Below, piece after piece: positions 55,090 to 64,000 of a stretch of 64,000 bases of DNA. The stretch covers positions 19,524 through 83,523 of the forward strand of contig JAWGHR010000008.1 of assembly GCA_032560695.1 (NCBI GenBank), written 5' to 3'. Position numbers and translations under genes: made by a program. Within the stretch, counting starts at the first letter, position 1. Every line of letters starts with the position of its first letter. Below the pieces are notes generated by a model, which did not search any database, was not told where the DNA came from, and saw nothing but the letters and a program-made list of their open reading frames with translations. The DNA is from Peptoniphilus_A harei_B (GTDB taxonomy: Bacteria > Bacillota > Clostridia > Tissierellales > Peptoniphilaceae).

Positions 55090-57828
55090 TTATTCAAATT
55101 TTCCGTGACAGTTTTTATATTTTTTTCCACTTCCGCATGGACATGGATCATTTCTTCCAACCTTTTTTTGTTTTCTAACGAAAGGCTTTTGTTTTCCGTC
55201 ATCAGGATTTACAGTTTCAACTTCCTTTGCCACCCTAACTCTTTGTACTCTTTCAGGGTTAACTACGTGGTAAAGCATCTTAACTGTGTCTTCTTTTATT
55301 GATTCGTTCATTGCTTCGAACATATCAAAGCCTTCTTCTGCGTAGGCTCTTACTGGGTCAGTTTGACCAACTGCACGAAGTCCAATTCCCTTTCTTAGTT
55401 GATCCATTGCGTCGATGTGATCCATCCATTTTTGGTCAACATTTTGAAGAAGGGCAACTCTTTCGATTTCTCTGAATTTTTCTTCGCCGAATTCTTCTTC
55501 TTTTTCAAGGTATTTTGCATCAGCAAGTTCTTTGAAGTAAGCTTTTAGTGAATCCACTGTTGGGTTTTCAAGCTTCTTTAAGAAGTCTTCTTCAAAGTCA
55601 AAAGTAGTTACACCAAAGTTTCTTATTGATTCAAAGTCAAGATAGTTTTTGTTGTTGTCATCTATCTTGTTGTAGAAGTCAATAGTCTTGTCGATTATAT
55701 CATTTCTCATTGCTATGATGTCATCTCTTAGGTTTTCGCCTTCAAGCACTCTTCTTCTTTCTGCATAGATTACTTCTCTTTGCTTGTTCATAACGTCGTC
55801 ATATTTTAGGACGTTCTTACGAATACTGAAGTTGTTACCTTCTACTTTTCTTTGGGCTGATTCAATTAGTCTTGTAAGAATTTTGTGTTCAATTGGTTCA
55901 TCTTCTTCTGGATCAAGTTTAAGCATTGTTTCTTTGAATCTATCTCCAGCAAATAGTCTGATTAAGTCATCATCAGCTGAGATATAGAATCTTGAAGAAC
56001 CTGGGTCTCCTTGACGACCTGAACGACCACGTAATTGGTTGTCGATACGTCTTGACTCGTGTCTTTCTGTACCAATGATTCTAAGTCCGCCAACTTTTTT
56101 AACTTCTTCAGCTTCCTTGTCAGTTTCAACCTTGAACTTTTTAACAAGAGCTTGATAGTCTTCTCTTGCCTTTATGATTTCTGGATCATCAGTCTTGAAG
56201 TATGAATCTGCGTATTCAAGCATTTCATCTTCCATGCCTTGTTTCTTAAGTTCCTTCTTTGCAAGGTATTCTGGGTTACCACCAAGTACAATATCGGTAC
56301 CACGACCAGCCATGTTTGTGGCAATAGTAACTTGACCAAAACGACCTGCTTGAGCAACTATTTCAGATTCTTGTTCGTGATTTTTGGCGTTTAAGACGTT
56401 GTGCTTAATGCCTGCACGTTTTAAATATTTAGAAAGTGCCTCAGACTTGTCTATTGATACAGTACCAACTAGGACTGGTTGACCTTCTTTGTTTGCTTCA
56501 GCAATTTCTCTTGTAACTGCCTTGAATTTTGCATCTTCATTTAGATAGATGTGGTCATTGTCGTCTTCCCTTTGTACAGGTTTATTTGTTGGGATTTCAA
56601 CAACGTCAATATTATAAATATCTCTGAATTCGCCTTCTTCTGTCATTGCAGTACCTGTCATACCAGAAAGCTTGTCATACATTCTGAAGTAGTTTTGGAA
56701 GGTAATTGTTGCAAGAGTTTTTGATTCAGCTCTTACTTCTAGTCCTTCTTTTGCTTCAATAGCTTGGTGTAGACCTTCAGAGTATCTTCTACCGTACATT
56801 AAACGGCCTGTAAATTCATCAACAATAATAACTTCGCCATCTTTTACAACATAGTCAATGTCTCTGTGCATTGTACCTGCTGCTTTAAGAGCTTGGTTAA
56901 TGTGGTGAGATAATTCCATATTTGATGCATCAGATAAGTTTTCGATTCCAAAATATTTTTCAGCCTTTGTAATACCCTTATCAGTAAGAGTTGCAGTCTT
57001 ATCCTTTTCATCAATTACATAGTCAACAGTTTCTTCTTCGAATTCCCTGTTAAATCTTTCAAGATCAATTTCATCTTGAGACTTAATCCTGTGGCTAAGA
57101 GTGTTAACAAAATCTCTAGCTCTAACATATAAGTCAACAGATTCGTCGCCTTGACCAGAAATAATAAGAGGTGTTCTCGCTTCATCGATTAAGATAGAGT
57201 CAACTTCATCGACGATACAGAAGTGAAGTCCTCTTTGAACCATTTCTTCCTTATATATAACCATGTTATCCCTTAGGTAGTCGAAACCAAATTCGTTGTT
57301 AGTACCATAAGTGATATCAGAATTGTAGGCAGCTTTTCTCTCATCTTGGTCCATGTCGTGGATAATACATCCAACGCTAAGACCTAGGAATTCATAAACC
57401 TTACCCATCCAGTCCCTATCACGGCTAGCCAAGTAGTCGTTGACAGTAACAACGTGAGTACCCTTGCCATCAAGGGCATTTAAGTAAGCTGGAAGTGTAG
57501 CAACAAGTGTCTTACCTTCACCAGTTTTCATTTCTGCGATTCTACCTTGGTGAAGAACAATACCACCAATAACTTGAACCCTAAAGTGCTTCATGCCTAG
57601 GACTCTCCAAGCAGCTTCTCTTACAACAGCAAAAGCTTCTGGAAGTAAGTCATCAGTTGTCTCACCATTCTTAATTCTATTTTTAAATTCTTCAGTTTTT
57701 TCTTTAAGCTCAGTATCAGAAAGTTTTTCCATCTCGCCTTCAAGACTCATAACTTTATTCACTAGGGGCTCGATTTTTTTCAGTTCCCTATCACTGTAGG
57801 TACCAAAAATCTTTTCCATTAAACCCAT
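55090..57828 (-). CDS. secA: Protein translocase subunit SecA
   Basis: 912 residues, normal full length. NBD1 with MKTGEGKTLVA (Walker A, about 100) and VDEVDSILIDEARTPL (about 208), the preprotein cross-linking domain, NBD2 with TNMAGRGTDI (about 505) and IGTERHESRRIDNQLRGRSG (about 590), helical scaffold, and the C-terminal zinc-binding GRNDPCPCGSGKKYKNCHG. It drives Sec-dependent export at the membrane. AAAGGAGTGG upstream; divergent from guaA with a 216-base spacer in which no riboswitch was seen. Confidence 0.98.
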   Translation of the reverse strand: MGLMEKIFGTYSDRELKKIEPLVNKVMSLEGEMEKLSDTELKEKTEEFKNRIKNGETTDDLLPEAFAVVREAAWRVLGMKHFRVQVIGGIVLHQGRIAEMKTGEGKTLVATLPAYLNALDGKGTHVVTVNDYLASRDRDWMGKVYEFLGLSVGCIIHDMDQDERKAAYNSDITYGTNNEFGFDYLRDNMVIYKEEMVQRGLHFCIVDEVDSILIDEARTPLIISGQGDESVDLYVRARDFVNTLSHRIKSQDEIDLERFNREFEEETVDYVIDEKDKTATLTDKGITKAEKYFGIENLSDASNMELSHHINQALKAAGTMHRDIDYVVKDGEVIIVDEFTGRLMYGRRYSEGLHQAIEAKEGLEVRAESKTLATITFQNYFRMYDKLSGMTGTAMTEEGEFRDIYNIDVVEIPTNKPVQREDDNDHIYLNEDAKFKAVTREIAEANKEGQPVLVGTVSIDKSEALSKYLKRAGIKHNVLNAKNHEQESEIVAQAGRFGQVTIATNMAGRGTDIVLGGNPEYLAKKELKKQGMEDEMLEYADSYFKTDDPEIIKAREDYQALVKKFKVETDKEAEEVKKVGGLRIIGTERHESRRIDNQLRGRSGRQGDPGSSRFYISADDDLIRLFAGDRFKETMLKLDPEEDEPIEHKILTRLIESAQRKVEGNNFSIRKNVLKYDDVMNKQREVIYAERRRVLEGENLRDDIIAMRNDIIDKTIDFYNKIDDNNKNYLDFESIRNFGVTTFDFEEDFLKKLENPTVDSLKAYFKELADAKYLEKEEEFGEEKFREIERVALLQNVDQKWMDHIDAMDQLRKGIGLRAVGQTDPVRAYAEEGFDMFEAMNESIKEDTVKMLYHVVNPERVQRVRVAKEVETVNPDDGKQKPFVRKQKKVGRNDPCPCGSGKKYKNCHGKFE

Positions 57829-58044
57829 TTTACCACTCCTTTTACCTGACGTATTATTCTATCATTAAATGGCATATTTTACAATAAAAATCCCGTTCAA
57901 CATATCTCTATAAATTATATTGTTACTATTATTTAATGTCAATATAAATAGGATAATTACTTAATTTAAATCAAATCCCTTCAGCTGAAACTATACAAAA
58001 TTAAAAATTTATTATAAAATGGACTAAATGAAGAGGAGGTTAAT

Positions 58045-59565
58045 ATGATACTAGTAGTTGACTTTGGTGGCCAATATAACCAGTTAATAGCAAGACGAAT
58101 AAGAGATCTTAACATTTACTGCGAAGTTGTACCCTACAACAAGGCCTTAAAAGAATTAGAAAATAGAAATAACGTAGACGGAATAATATTTACAGGTGGA
58201 CCTAACTCAGTCTATGAAGAAGGCGCACCACAAATAGAAAAAGAAATCTTCGACAAAGGCATACCAGTACTTGGACTTTGTTATGGAATGCAAATCATGG
58301 CACACACACTTGGTGGCGAAGTAATAAAAGCACCAAAGGAAAGAGAATTTGGAAAAACAGAAATCGAAACAAAAGAATCACTTATCTTTAAAGACCTAGC
58401 AAAAGAAGAAACAGTTTGGATGAGCCACGTAGATAGAGTGAGCCAAGTGCCAGAAGGCTTTGAAGTAATAGCAAAGAGTAAGAACTGTCCAGTAGCAGGC
58501 ATGGCAAATGTAGACAAAAAACTTTATGCCCTACAATTCCATCCAGAAGTAAACCATTCAGTCCACGGCAAAAAAATGCTAGAAAACTTTGCAGTAGAAA
58601 TCTGTGGCGCAAAAAAAGATTGGACAATGGAAAACTATGCAAAAAAATCCATCCAAGAAATAAAAGAAAAAGTTGGCGGCGGAAAAGTCCTCCTTGCCCT
58701 TTCAGGTGGAGTTGACTCATCAGTAACAGCAGCCCTACTATCAAAAGCAGTTGGCGAAAAACTAACATGTATCTTCGTAGACCATGGCCTTATGAGAAAA
58801 AACGAAGGCGACGAAGTAGAAGAAGCCTTTAAAGACTCAGGCATGCACTTCATAAGAGTAGACGCAGAAAAAAGATTTTTAGATAAACTATCTGGCGTAA
58901 CAGACCCAGAAAGAAAAAGAAAAATCATTGGAGAAGAATTCATAAGAGTCTTTGAAGAAGAAGGACAAAAAATAAAATCAGTAGACTTCCTAGCACAAGG
59001 AACAATTTACCCAGACGTAATTGAATCAGGACTAGGCGACTCAGCAGTAATAAAATCCCACCACAACGTTGGCGGACTACCTGATTTTGTAGACTTCAAA
59101 GAAATCATCGAACCACTTCGCATGCTATTTAAAGACGAAGTACGTGACCTTGGAAGAGAACTTGGACTTGCCGACTACCTAGTAGATAGACAACCCTTCC
59201 CAGGACCAGGACTTGCCATAAGAGTCATGGGAGAGATCACAAAAGAAAAACTCGACATACTTCGTGACGCAGACAAAATCTTTAGAGACGAATTAGAAAA
59301 AGCAAAACTCGAAGACATCAACCAATACTTCGCAGTCCTAACAAACAACAGAACAGTAGGAGTAATGGGCGACTTCAGGACCTACGACTACACACTAGCC
59401 CTTCGTGCAGTATCAACAACAGACTTCATGACAGCCGACTTCACAAGAATCCCTTGGGAAATATTGGATAAGGTGTCAAATAGAATAGTAAACGAAGTAG
59501 ACCATATAAACAGAATCGTCTATGACATAACATCAAAACCCCCAGCAACTATTGAATGGGAATAA
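58045..59565 (+). CDS. guaA: GMP synthase (glutamine-hydrolysing)
   Basis: 506 residues. N-terminal glutaminase: LGLCYGMQ (nucleophile Cys about 79) and LQFHPEV (His about 167). ATP pyrophosphatase: LALSGGVDSSV (PP-loop, about 216), then the dimerisation domain ending KPPATIEWE. Converts XMP to GMP. GAGGAGG upstream. Codons end very often in A, e.g. the run of AAA/GAA/ACA, a different style from the T-ending codons of the epimerase operon. Its 3' end is probably the insertion site of the next element. Confidence 0.97.
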   Translation: MILVVDFGGQYNQLIARRIRDLNIYCEVVPYNKALKELENRNNVDGIIFTGGPNSVYEEGAPQIEKEIFDKGIPVLGLCYGMQIMAHTLGGEVIKAPKEREFGKTEIETKESLIFKDLAKEETVWMSHVDRVSQVPEGFEVIAKSKNCPVAGMANVDKKLYALQFHPEVNHSVHGKKMLENFAVEICGAKKDWTMENYAKKSIQEIKEKVGGGKVLLALSGGVDSSVTAALLSKAVGEKLTCIFVDHGLMRKNEGDEVEEAFKDSGMHFIRVDAEKRFLDKLSGVTDPERKRKIIGEEFIRVFEEEGQKIKSVDFLAQGTIYPDVIESGLGDSAVIKSHHNVGGLPDFVDFKEIIEPLRMLFKDEVRDLGRELGLADYLVDRQPFPGPGLAIRVMGEITKEKLDILRDADKIFRDELEKAKLEDINQYFAVLTNNRTVGVMGDFRTYDYTLALRAVSTTDFMTADFTRIPWEILDKVSNRIVNEVDHINRIVYDITSKPPATIEWE

Positions 59566-59704
59566 TCGCAAAATTTTCTAAAATAGCTTAATTACAAGCT
59601 ATATAGAGAATGAAAAATGACTACTGGTACTCAAATGGTACTGGAAGCTAAAAAGAATAAACTAAATAATAGTTCCAAGTGGTTTACATTTGGACAAAAA
59701 TAAG

Positions 59705-59731
59705 ACCGTAGTTTCAAGCTGCGGTTTTTTT
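59705..59731 (+). terminator. Terminator downstream of guaA
   Basis: ACCGTAG/CTGCGGT (one G-T pair), 7-base loop, then seven T. It lies 140 bases past guaA and may belong to the element. Confidence 0.75.
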
Positions 59732-59743
59732 GCGTAGATATTT

Positions 59744-60175
59744 TCATTTTAAAAATCTTGATTTTTTAGGGTAAGATAACTTCCAATCTTCAAATTCCTC
59801 GTCTGTTATCTCATCGTTGTAATGCTTTTTTCTCATTTCATTCCATTCTATAAGAAAATTATTGAAGTATACATCATTTGATAAAAGTCCAGTAATTTCT
59901 CCATCATCTGCCAACGGTCTAAACTTCATGTCTTTTTCATAATCAAAAATTATATGCATTATTTCAAAAATAGAATTAGGTTCATGATCGATCAATGCTG
60001 ATATATCACAATCAAGTGCTTCAGATATTTTTTGTAACTGCTCTTTACTTGGAGATCTATTTCCAAGTTCATAATTTCTTATAGCAGCATCTGTTAAACC
60101 AGACTTAATGGCAAGTTCTTTTTGAGTTAAGTTTCGCATAAGTCTTAACTTTTTTAATTTTTCTCCAGAAATCAA
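59744..60175 (-). CDS. XRE-family regulator of the guaA-linked element
   Basis: 143 residues. N-terminal helix-turn-helix (LRLMRNLTQKELAIKSGLTD, IRNYELGNRSPSKEQLQKIS), then a C-terminal domain (LLSNDVYFNNFLIEWNEMRK, EITDEEFEDWKLSYP) common in regulators of Firmicute mobile elements. Divergent from the xis-int genes, so likely their repressor. AAGGAGGAG upstream. Confidence 0.85.
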   Translation of the reverse strand: MISGEKLKKLRLMRNLTQKELAIKSGLTDAAIRNYELGNRSPSKEQLQKISEALDCDISALIDHEPNSIFEIMHIIFDYEKDMKFRPLADDGEITGLLSNDVYFNNFLIEWNEMRKKHYNDEITDEEFEDWKLSYPKKSRFLK

Positions 60176-60305
60176 ACTAACTCCTCCTTATTTCACAATA
60201 ACTATAAATATTTTATCACAAAACGAATAAAAGCTCAACAAAACTGTTCTGTTATAAATGTCAGCAAGTATCTGAATATTTTAGGAAAAAATAAATAGAA
60301 AAAAC

Positions 60306-60361
60306 TTGACAGAACAAATATGAACTGTTATTATATATACATACCGTTCGATATTGAACGG
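60306..60361 (+). promoter_or_regulatory. Promoter and operator of the xis-int operon
   Basis: TTGACA (60306-60311), 17-bp spacer, TATTAT (60329-60334). A perfect inverted repeat CCGTTC-GATATT-GAACGG (60344-60361) covers the expected start; further GTTC/GAAC half-sites lie in the promoter (around 60312 and 60244). Probably bound by the divergent XRE regulator. Confidence 0.7.
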
Positions 60362-60436
60362 AAATTGTAAGACATATAAATTAATGCTCGCCCTTTTGAG
60401 GATGTAGAACCTTACAAACTATAAAAGGAGGACATT

Positions 60437-60631
60437 ATGAAAGGTATTTTTATGAATGCAAAAGATGTACAAGAATTTCTTGATGTAAGTAGGACAACGG
60501 CATATCAGATAATAAACGATATGAATCAAGATCTACTTAAATTAGGCTATCGTGTGCAAAGAGGAAAGGTAAATAGAGAATACTTTATGGAAAAGTATTG
60601 CTATAAACCAACAAATACAAAGGAGGTTTAG
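60437..60631 (+). CDS. Excisionase-like helix-turn-helix protein
   Basis: 64 residues: AKDVQEFLDVSRTTAYQIIN, then LGYRVQRGKVNREYFMEKY, a winged helix typical of excisionases/DNA-binding proteins just before an integrase. AAAGGAGGA upstream. The gene ends two bases before the integrase start. Confidence 0.8.
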   Translation: MKGIFMNAKDVQEFLDVSRTTAYQIINDMNQDLLKLGYRVQRGKVNREYFMEKYCYKPTNTKEV

Positions 60632-60632
60632 A

Positions 60633-61757
60633 GTGCCAGCATTTAGAGATGAAAGCGGGAACAAGACTTGGTTTTGTAAATTTAATTATACAAACTGGAA
60701 AGGAGAAAAATTAACTAAGAAAAAACGTGGATTTTCAACGAAAAAAGAAGCTTTAAAATGGGAACAAGAATTCTTAAATCAACATTCTGAATCAATTGAG
60801 ATGAGCTTTAGGGAGTTTTTTGAACTTTATAAGAGGGATAGAAAACCAAGAATAAGAGAAAATACTTGGAGGACAAAAGAAGCAATTGTAAATCAAAAAA
60901 TACTTCCCTATATTGGTGATTTAATGCTTAATGAGATTAATAACGTAACCATCATTCAATGGCAAAATGAGCTTATGAAGATTAAGGATAAGAATGGAAA
61001 AAAATACTCTCCTACTTATTTGAGAACTATTCATGCCCAGTTATCTAGTATCTTAAATCATGCTTGTAGGTACTACAATTTAAAAACTAATGTTGCTCGT
61101 GATGTTGGTTCTATGGGAGAAAAAGAAGCTGATGAAATGCTATTTTGGACTCAAGATGAATATGAAAGATTTATAGAAGCTATAAAAGATAAACCCGAAT
61201 CATTCTATGCTTTTGAACTTTTATATTGGTGTGGTCTTAGAATGGGAGAATTATTAGCCTTAACAAAAGAGAAATTTAATTTTGAAAGGCATACATTAAA
61301 AATTGATGAATCTTTACAAAGGATTGATGGGAAAAATGTAATAACTGCTCCTAAGACTAAAAAAAGTATAAGGAAAATAGTTATGCCTGAATTTCTAACT
61401 GAAGAGATTAAAGAGTATATAGATAGTTTTTATAAGTTAAAACCAAAAGACTTAATATTTAATTTCTCCAAGAGTTACCTACACCATGAAATGGATAGGG
61501 GATCTAAGAAATCTCAAGTAAAAAGAATTAGAATACATGATTTAAGGCATTCTCATGTTTCACTCTTAATTGAACTTGGATTTTCTGCAACTGCAATAGC
61601 TGATAGGGTTGGACATGAATCGATTGACATCACCTATAGATATGCTCATCTTTTCCCTAGCAAGCAAAAAGAAATGGCTCTGTCTTTAACGCAAGTAAGA
61701 AATAATAAGGCAAATGATTGGAAAGATTTATTAGAAGAGGACGATCAAGATGTTTAG
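60633..61757 (+). CDS. int: Tyrosine-type site-specific integrase
   Basis: 374 residues starting at GTG (60633), after AGGAGGTTTAGA. N-terminal arm-binding domain (WFCKFNYTNWKGEKLTKKKR), SAM-like core-binding domain, catalytic domain with GLRMGELLAL (Arg about 204), HDLRHSHVSL (about 305) and VGHESIDITYRYAHL (His and Tyr about 340). Expected to act at the 3' end of guaA. Confidence 0.92.
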   Translation: MPAFRDESGNKTWFCKFNYTNWKGEKLTKKKRGFSTKKEALKWEQEFLNQHSESIEMSFREFFELYKRDRKPRIRENTWRTKEAIVNQKILPYIGDLMLNEINNVTIIQWQNELMKIKDKNGKKYSPTYLRTIHAQLSSILNHACRYYNLKTNVARDVGSMGEKEADEMLFWTQDEYERFIEAIKDKPESFYAFELLYWCGLRMGELLALTKEKFNFERHTLKIDESLQRIDGKNVITAPKTKKSIRKIVMPEFLTEEIKEYIDSFYKLKPKDLIFNFSKSYLHHEMDRGSKKSQVKRIRIHDLRHSHVSLLIELGFSATAIADRVGHESIDITYRYAHLFPSKQKEMALSLTQVRNNKANDWKDLLEEDDQDV

Positions 61758-62112
61758 AAGACATTCATTAGATGAAATTTCACAAAAAACTAGAAATAAA
61801 GAGAAAAATAGAAAAAGAAATCGCATTTTAAATTTCAGAGTCTCTGAGGAAGAATATGATCTAATAAACAAAAAGATTTCAATAAGTGGACTTAAAAAGC
61901 AAGATTATTTCCTACAAATGCTATTAAATCACGAAGTTAAGTTAGTAAGTGATTACAGACTTTCTGATAATATAGCCAAGGAAATATTTCAATTAGCAAA
62001 AGTTATTAAAAAGTTCGGCAAACTCAATGACGATGAAGCTGATATTTTAATCTATATTTTAGAAATATATGAAGAAATCAAAAAAGAAAAAAGCCCCTAC
62101 TACAAAGAGTAA
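61750..62112 (+). CDS. MobC-like mobilisation protein
   Basis: 120 residues. Basic N-terminus (RNKEKNRKRNRILNFRVSEE) followed by EEYDLINKKISISGLKKQDY, the pattern of small MobC/plasmid mobilisation proteins with a ribbon-helix-helix fold, and a helical C-terminus. These help a relaxase at oriT, but no relaxase gene is visible within the window. Overlaps the integrase by 8 bases. Confidence 0.7.
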   Translation: MFRRHSLDEISQKTRNKEKNRKRNRILNFRVSEEEYDLINKKISISGLKKQDYFLQMLLNHEVKLVSDYRLSDNIAKEIFQLAKVIKKFGKLNDDEADILIYILEIYEEIKKEKSPYYKE

Positions 62113-62120
62113 AGGCATAC

Positions 62121-62168
62121 ACTCCTGTGAGAAGTGTTCTCTAGACAAGTTCATTTTACCACAGGAGT
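62121..62168 (+). repeat. Inverted repeat between mobC-like and VapE genes
   Basis: ACTCCTGTG and CACAGGAGT, perfect 9-bp arms 30 bases apart, with no good T-run after. A terminator, origin or oriT role is possible. Confidence 0.5.
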
Positions 62169-62195
62169 CTTATTTATACCAGACAGGAGGATAAA

Positions 62196-62267
62196 ATGGA
62201 AAACACATATAAAACAATAAAGAAATTAGATGATTGTAAAAGGAGTGAGCCTTATGACAGATATTAA
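62196..62267 (+). CDS. Possible 23-residue leader peptide upstream of the VapE gene
   Basis: ATG at 62196 after GACAGGAGGATAAA, a strong ribosome site; MENTYKTIKKLDDCKRSEPY, then DRY and a TAA at 62265-62267. The stop lies 11 bases inside the VapE gene, so the frame overlaps its start and may couple translation. No function is assigned. Confidence 0.5.
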   Translation: MENTYKTIKKLDDCKRSEPYDRY

Positions 62268-63714
62268 ATTAAAATTCCCAGAAATAGATCAGACTTACGC
62301 TTTTTTAGACTTACAAACTACAGATAAGGGGATGGTTAGACAAATTACTGGAAATATTGTAACAGCTATTTTAAATCCAAAATATTGTCAAAACCAAAAA
62401 ATCATTGATGGACAAATATTCTTTGATAAATTTACCAATGAAATAAAATTCCAGGGGAAAATTATTGGAGAAAGAAATATAAAGGAAAATCAAATACGAC
62501 TTTGGGATGATTCTTTAAACAATAGATTAGGCTTAGAGATAGAAAAACATTTTGGAATTAATTACAACGCCAATAAAATGTGGGAAGCTATTCGTTTTGT
62601 AGCTCACCAATATGAAGTGAGTCCGCCGAAGCAATATCTTCAAAATTTAAAATGGAATGGAGATAAAAATGCCATTAGAAAACTATTACCAATGTATTTG
62701 GGAGCAGATGATACAGAGCTTAATAATTGGATAATGGAACATATGATATTGGGCATAATAAAAAGAATTTTCAATCCAGGATCTAAGTTTGATGAGATGA
62801 TTGTTTTAGTTGGTGGACAAGGTATAGGCAAATCAACTTTTGCAAGATACTTGTCCATAACAGATGATTGGTTTTGTACAATAGAAAACATTCATGGTAA
62901 GGATGCTGTCATGAACCTTATGGGTAAAACTGTCGTTGAAATCGAAGAATTCGTTGCTTTAAGAAATGCAAAATCGGCTAATGAAGCTAAATCTTTTTTA
63001 TCAAAATTAAGCGATAGGATAAGAATACCCTACGAAAAATATGCCACAGATGTGCCTAGAACTTGTATCTTCATAGGGACATTAAATGAAAGAACTTTTC
63101 TTAATGACCATACTGGAGAAAGAAGATATTTACCTGTTGAATGTAACCCGAATCAAAGAATAATGACTATATATCCAGATAAAAATAACAAGGAAAAACT
63201 TTCAGACAAAGAATATATGTCACGTATAAGAGAAGATTTTAATCAGGCTCTAGCCTTGGGATATGAAATCTTTAAAAATAAGACTCACGCATGGACTATT
63301 CCAAAAAATCTTTTAAAAGACTTGTATAAAGAACAAGAAAAGTTCAAATATCTAAACCCAGATGTGGAAGACATTAGATATTTCTTAGAAGAATATAAGC
63401 CGAAAAGTGCAGATCCTAATATAACTTGTTTCAAAGAACTAACCATGCAAGGCTACCAAATAAAATCAAAATCTTTCTCAGAGATTATGGATAATTATTT
63501 CCAAGACTGGATTCCAATTAGGTCATCAAAGACCCAGAGAATTTCACCAAGTGGAGTTTCAATTCCAGTAAAACTATATTATGAAAAGAAAACAGAAAAC
63601 GAAACTGATTTTGTGGAAGTTGACAAGAATTTGTTGCCTGAAGAATGGCAAAAAGAAAATCAATTAGAGATAGATACAGTAAATCAAGCGAAAGATAAAA
63701 ATGTAACTTTGTAA
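62254..63714 (+). CDS. VapE-family (virulence-associated E) helicase/ATPase
   Basis: 486 residues from the ATG at 62254 (GGAGTG upstream). MWEAIRFVAHQYEVSPPKQY, LKWNGDKNAIRKLLPMYLGA, Walker A GGQGIGKSTFARYLS (near 190), EIEEFVALRNAKSANEAKSF and SDRIRIPYEKYATDVPRTCI are the VapE core. Such superfamily 3-like ATPases are used in replication of phage satellites and mobilisable elements. A primase domain is not present in this gene. Confidence 0.88.
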   Translation: MTDIKLKFPEIDQTYAFLDLQTTDKGMVRQITGNIVTAILNPKYCQNQKIIDGQIFFDKFTNEIKFQGKIIGERNIKENQIRLWDDSLNNRLGLEIEKHFGINYNANKMWEAIRFVAHQYEVSPPKQYLQNLKWNGDKNAIRKLLPMYLGADDTELNNWIMEHMILGIIKRIFNPGSKFDEMIVLVGGQGIGKSTFARYLSITDDWFCTIENIHGKDAVMNLMGKTVVEIEEFVALRNAKSANEAKSFLSKLSDRIRIPYEKYATDVPRTCIFIGTLNERTFLNDHTGERRYLPVECNPNQRIMTIYPDKNNKEKLSDKEYMSRIREDFNQALALGYEIFKNKTHAWTIPKNLLKDLYKEQEKFKYLNPDVEDIRYFLEEYKPKSADPNITCFKELTMQGYQIKSKSFSEIMDNYFQDWIPIRSSKTQRISPSGVSIPVKLYYEKKTENETDFVEVDKNLLPEEWQKENQLEIDTVNQAKDKNVTL

Positions 63715-64000
63715 CCTGTAACCTATCGTTATAAATCTTCTTAAATTAGGATTACATAAATTAATGGCTTGATAATAAGGGGTTGACACAGATTCTTAAA
63801 ACAAGCTCGCCTGATTTTGGAAGTTTTTATTTTATAAGTTACAGTTACACTTATTAATTCCTATTTGGAAAATTATTAGAAAATAAATTAAAGACTTGTT
63901 ATTAATAGACCAACTAAGGAAGTCAATAGTTATTTTTAAAAATTTTCTAAAATTTTTTCAAGTAACAAAACTTAAAAATGTGCATAGCAAATAAGCCTCA
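63715..64000. other. Non-coding right end of the window
   Basis: 286 AT-rich bases without a convincing gene. A GTAACCT repeat occurs just after the VapE stop (63710-63723), and AAGCTCGCCTGATTTTGG is a locally GC-richer stretch (about 63803-63820). No promoter or terminator of quality was seen. Confidence 0.4.

Larger units (their letters stand above)
59566..64000. mobile_element. Integrated element at the 3' end of guaA (left part; truncated by window)
   Basis: Directly behind guaA come an XRE regulator, an excisionase-like gene, a tyrosine integrase, a MobC-like gene and a VapE-type helicase. The 3' end of guaA is a known integration hotspot for genomic islands with tyrosine recombinases. 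Gene content suggests an integrative mobilisable element or a phage satellite. The right end and second att copy lie outside the window. Just after the guaA stop lies a hairpin, ATAGCTT/AAGCTAT (59583-59602), and a doubled GGTACT. Confidence 0.7.

Noticed and set aside
57829..58044. Possible purine riboswitch or other leader upstream of guaA
   Set aside because: No riboswitch core, no terminator/antiterminator pair; only a likely -10 and a ribosome site near the gene.

Overview
The window is AT-rich DNA from a low-GC Gram-positive anaerobe. Purine-rich Shine-Dalgarno sites, intrinsic terminators, an ECF vitamin-transporter subunit, a type III pantothenate kinase homologue and a PBSX/Clostridium-type myoprophage all fit Bacillota. 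The host genes look most like Tissierellia (Peptoniphilus/Anaerococcus/Finegoldia relatives), but that placement is inference. The window holds three parts: host chromosome (1-8.1 kb and 47.9-59.6 kb), a complete ~39.7 kb contractile-tail prophage, and the first 4.4 kb of a second integrated element that runs off the right edge.

Host left part. The 5' end of trpS, a CPBP protease and an MTA/SAH deaminase form a leftward operon. Divergent from it are a TRIC-family channel, a thiamine-binding protein, a P1-family peptidase and an ECF S component coupled to a CoaX homologue that has lost key kinase residues; murI converges on these. A hicA-hicB toxin-antitoxin pair lies between murI and the prophage.

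Prophage (about 8170-47938). It sits in the 3' half of a tRNA-Lys(CTT) gene, leaving a 154-bp direct repeat at both ends. Nearly everything is transcribed leftward. From right to left: integrase, an Abi_2/AbiF gene with a small structured RNA in front of it, ImmA/IrrE peptidase and CI-like repressor (rightward); a divergent Cro-like regulator and many small early genes; Gam, RecT, a DUF4373 replication protein, a DUF1064 nuclease, a FolD-like protein, MazG and a DUF1492-type late activator; terminase, portal, a MuF head protein carrying a C-terminal CdiA-type nuclease domain, scaffold and capsid; connectors, sheath, tube, a tail chaperone with a -1 frameshift signal, tape measure, hub with an NlpC/P60 domain, baseplate and fibres; a membrane-anchored moron; then the holin and endolysin genes.

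Host right part. The intact tRNA-Lys, a GntR/FCD regulator, a PepSY lipoprotein and a gene split by an in-frame TGA are followed by a leftward operon for probable muropeptide use (dipeptide epimerase, DUF819 transporter, serine hydrolase, DUF3870) preceded by an attenuator-like leader. secA and guaA are divergent. The second element begins right after guaA: XRE regulator, excisionase-like gene, tyrosine integrase, MobC-like gene and VapE-type helicase.

Most notable points: (1) a MuF-tRNase-like toxin fusion with no visible immunity gene but a convergent small-RNA unit; (2) an AbiF-RNA pair; (3) a copy of the prophage repressor operator in the transcribed leader of the host tRNA-Lys; (4) a tail-chaperone frameshift signal; (5) a catalytically degenerate CoaX next to an ECF transporter; (6) signs of an older element at the same tRNA that left hicAB behind.
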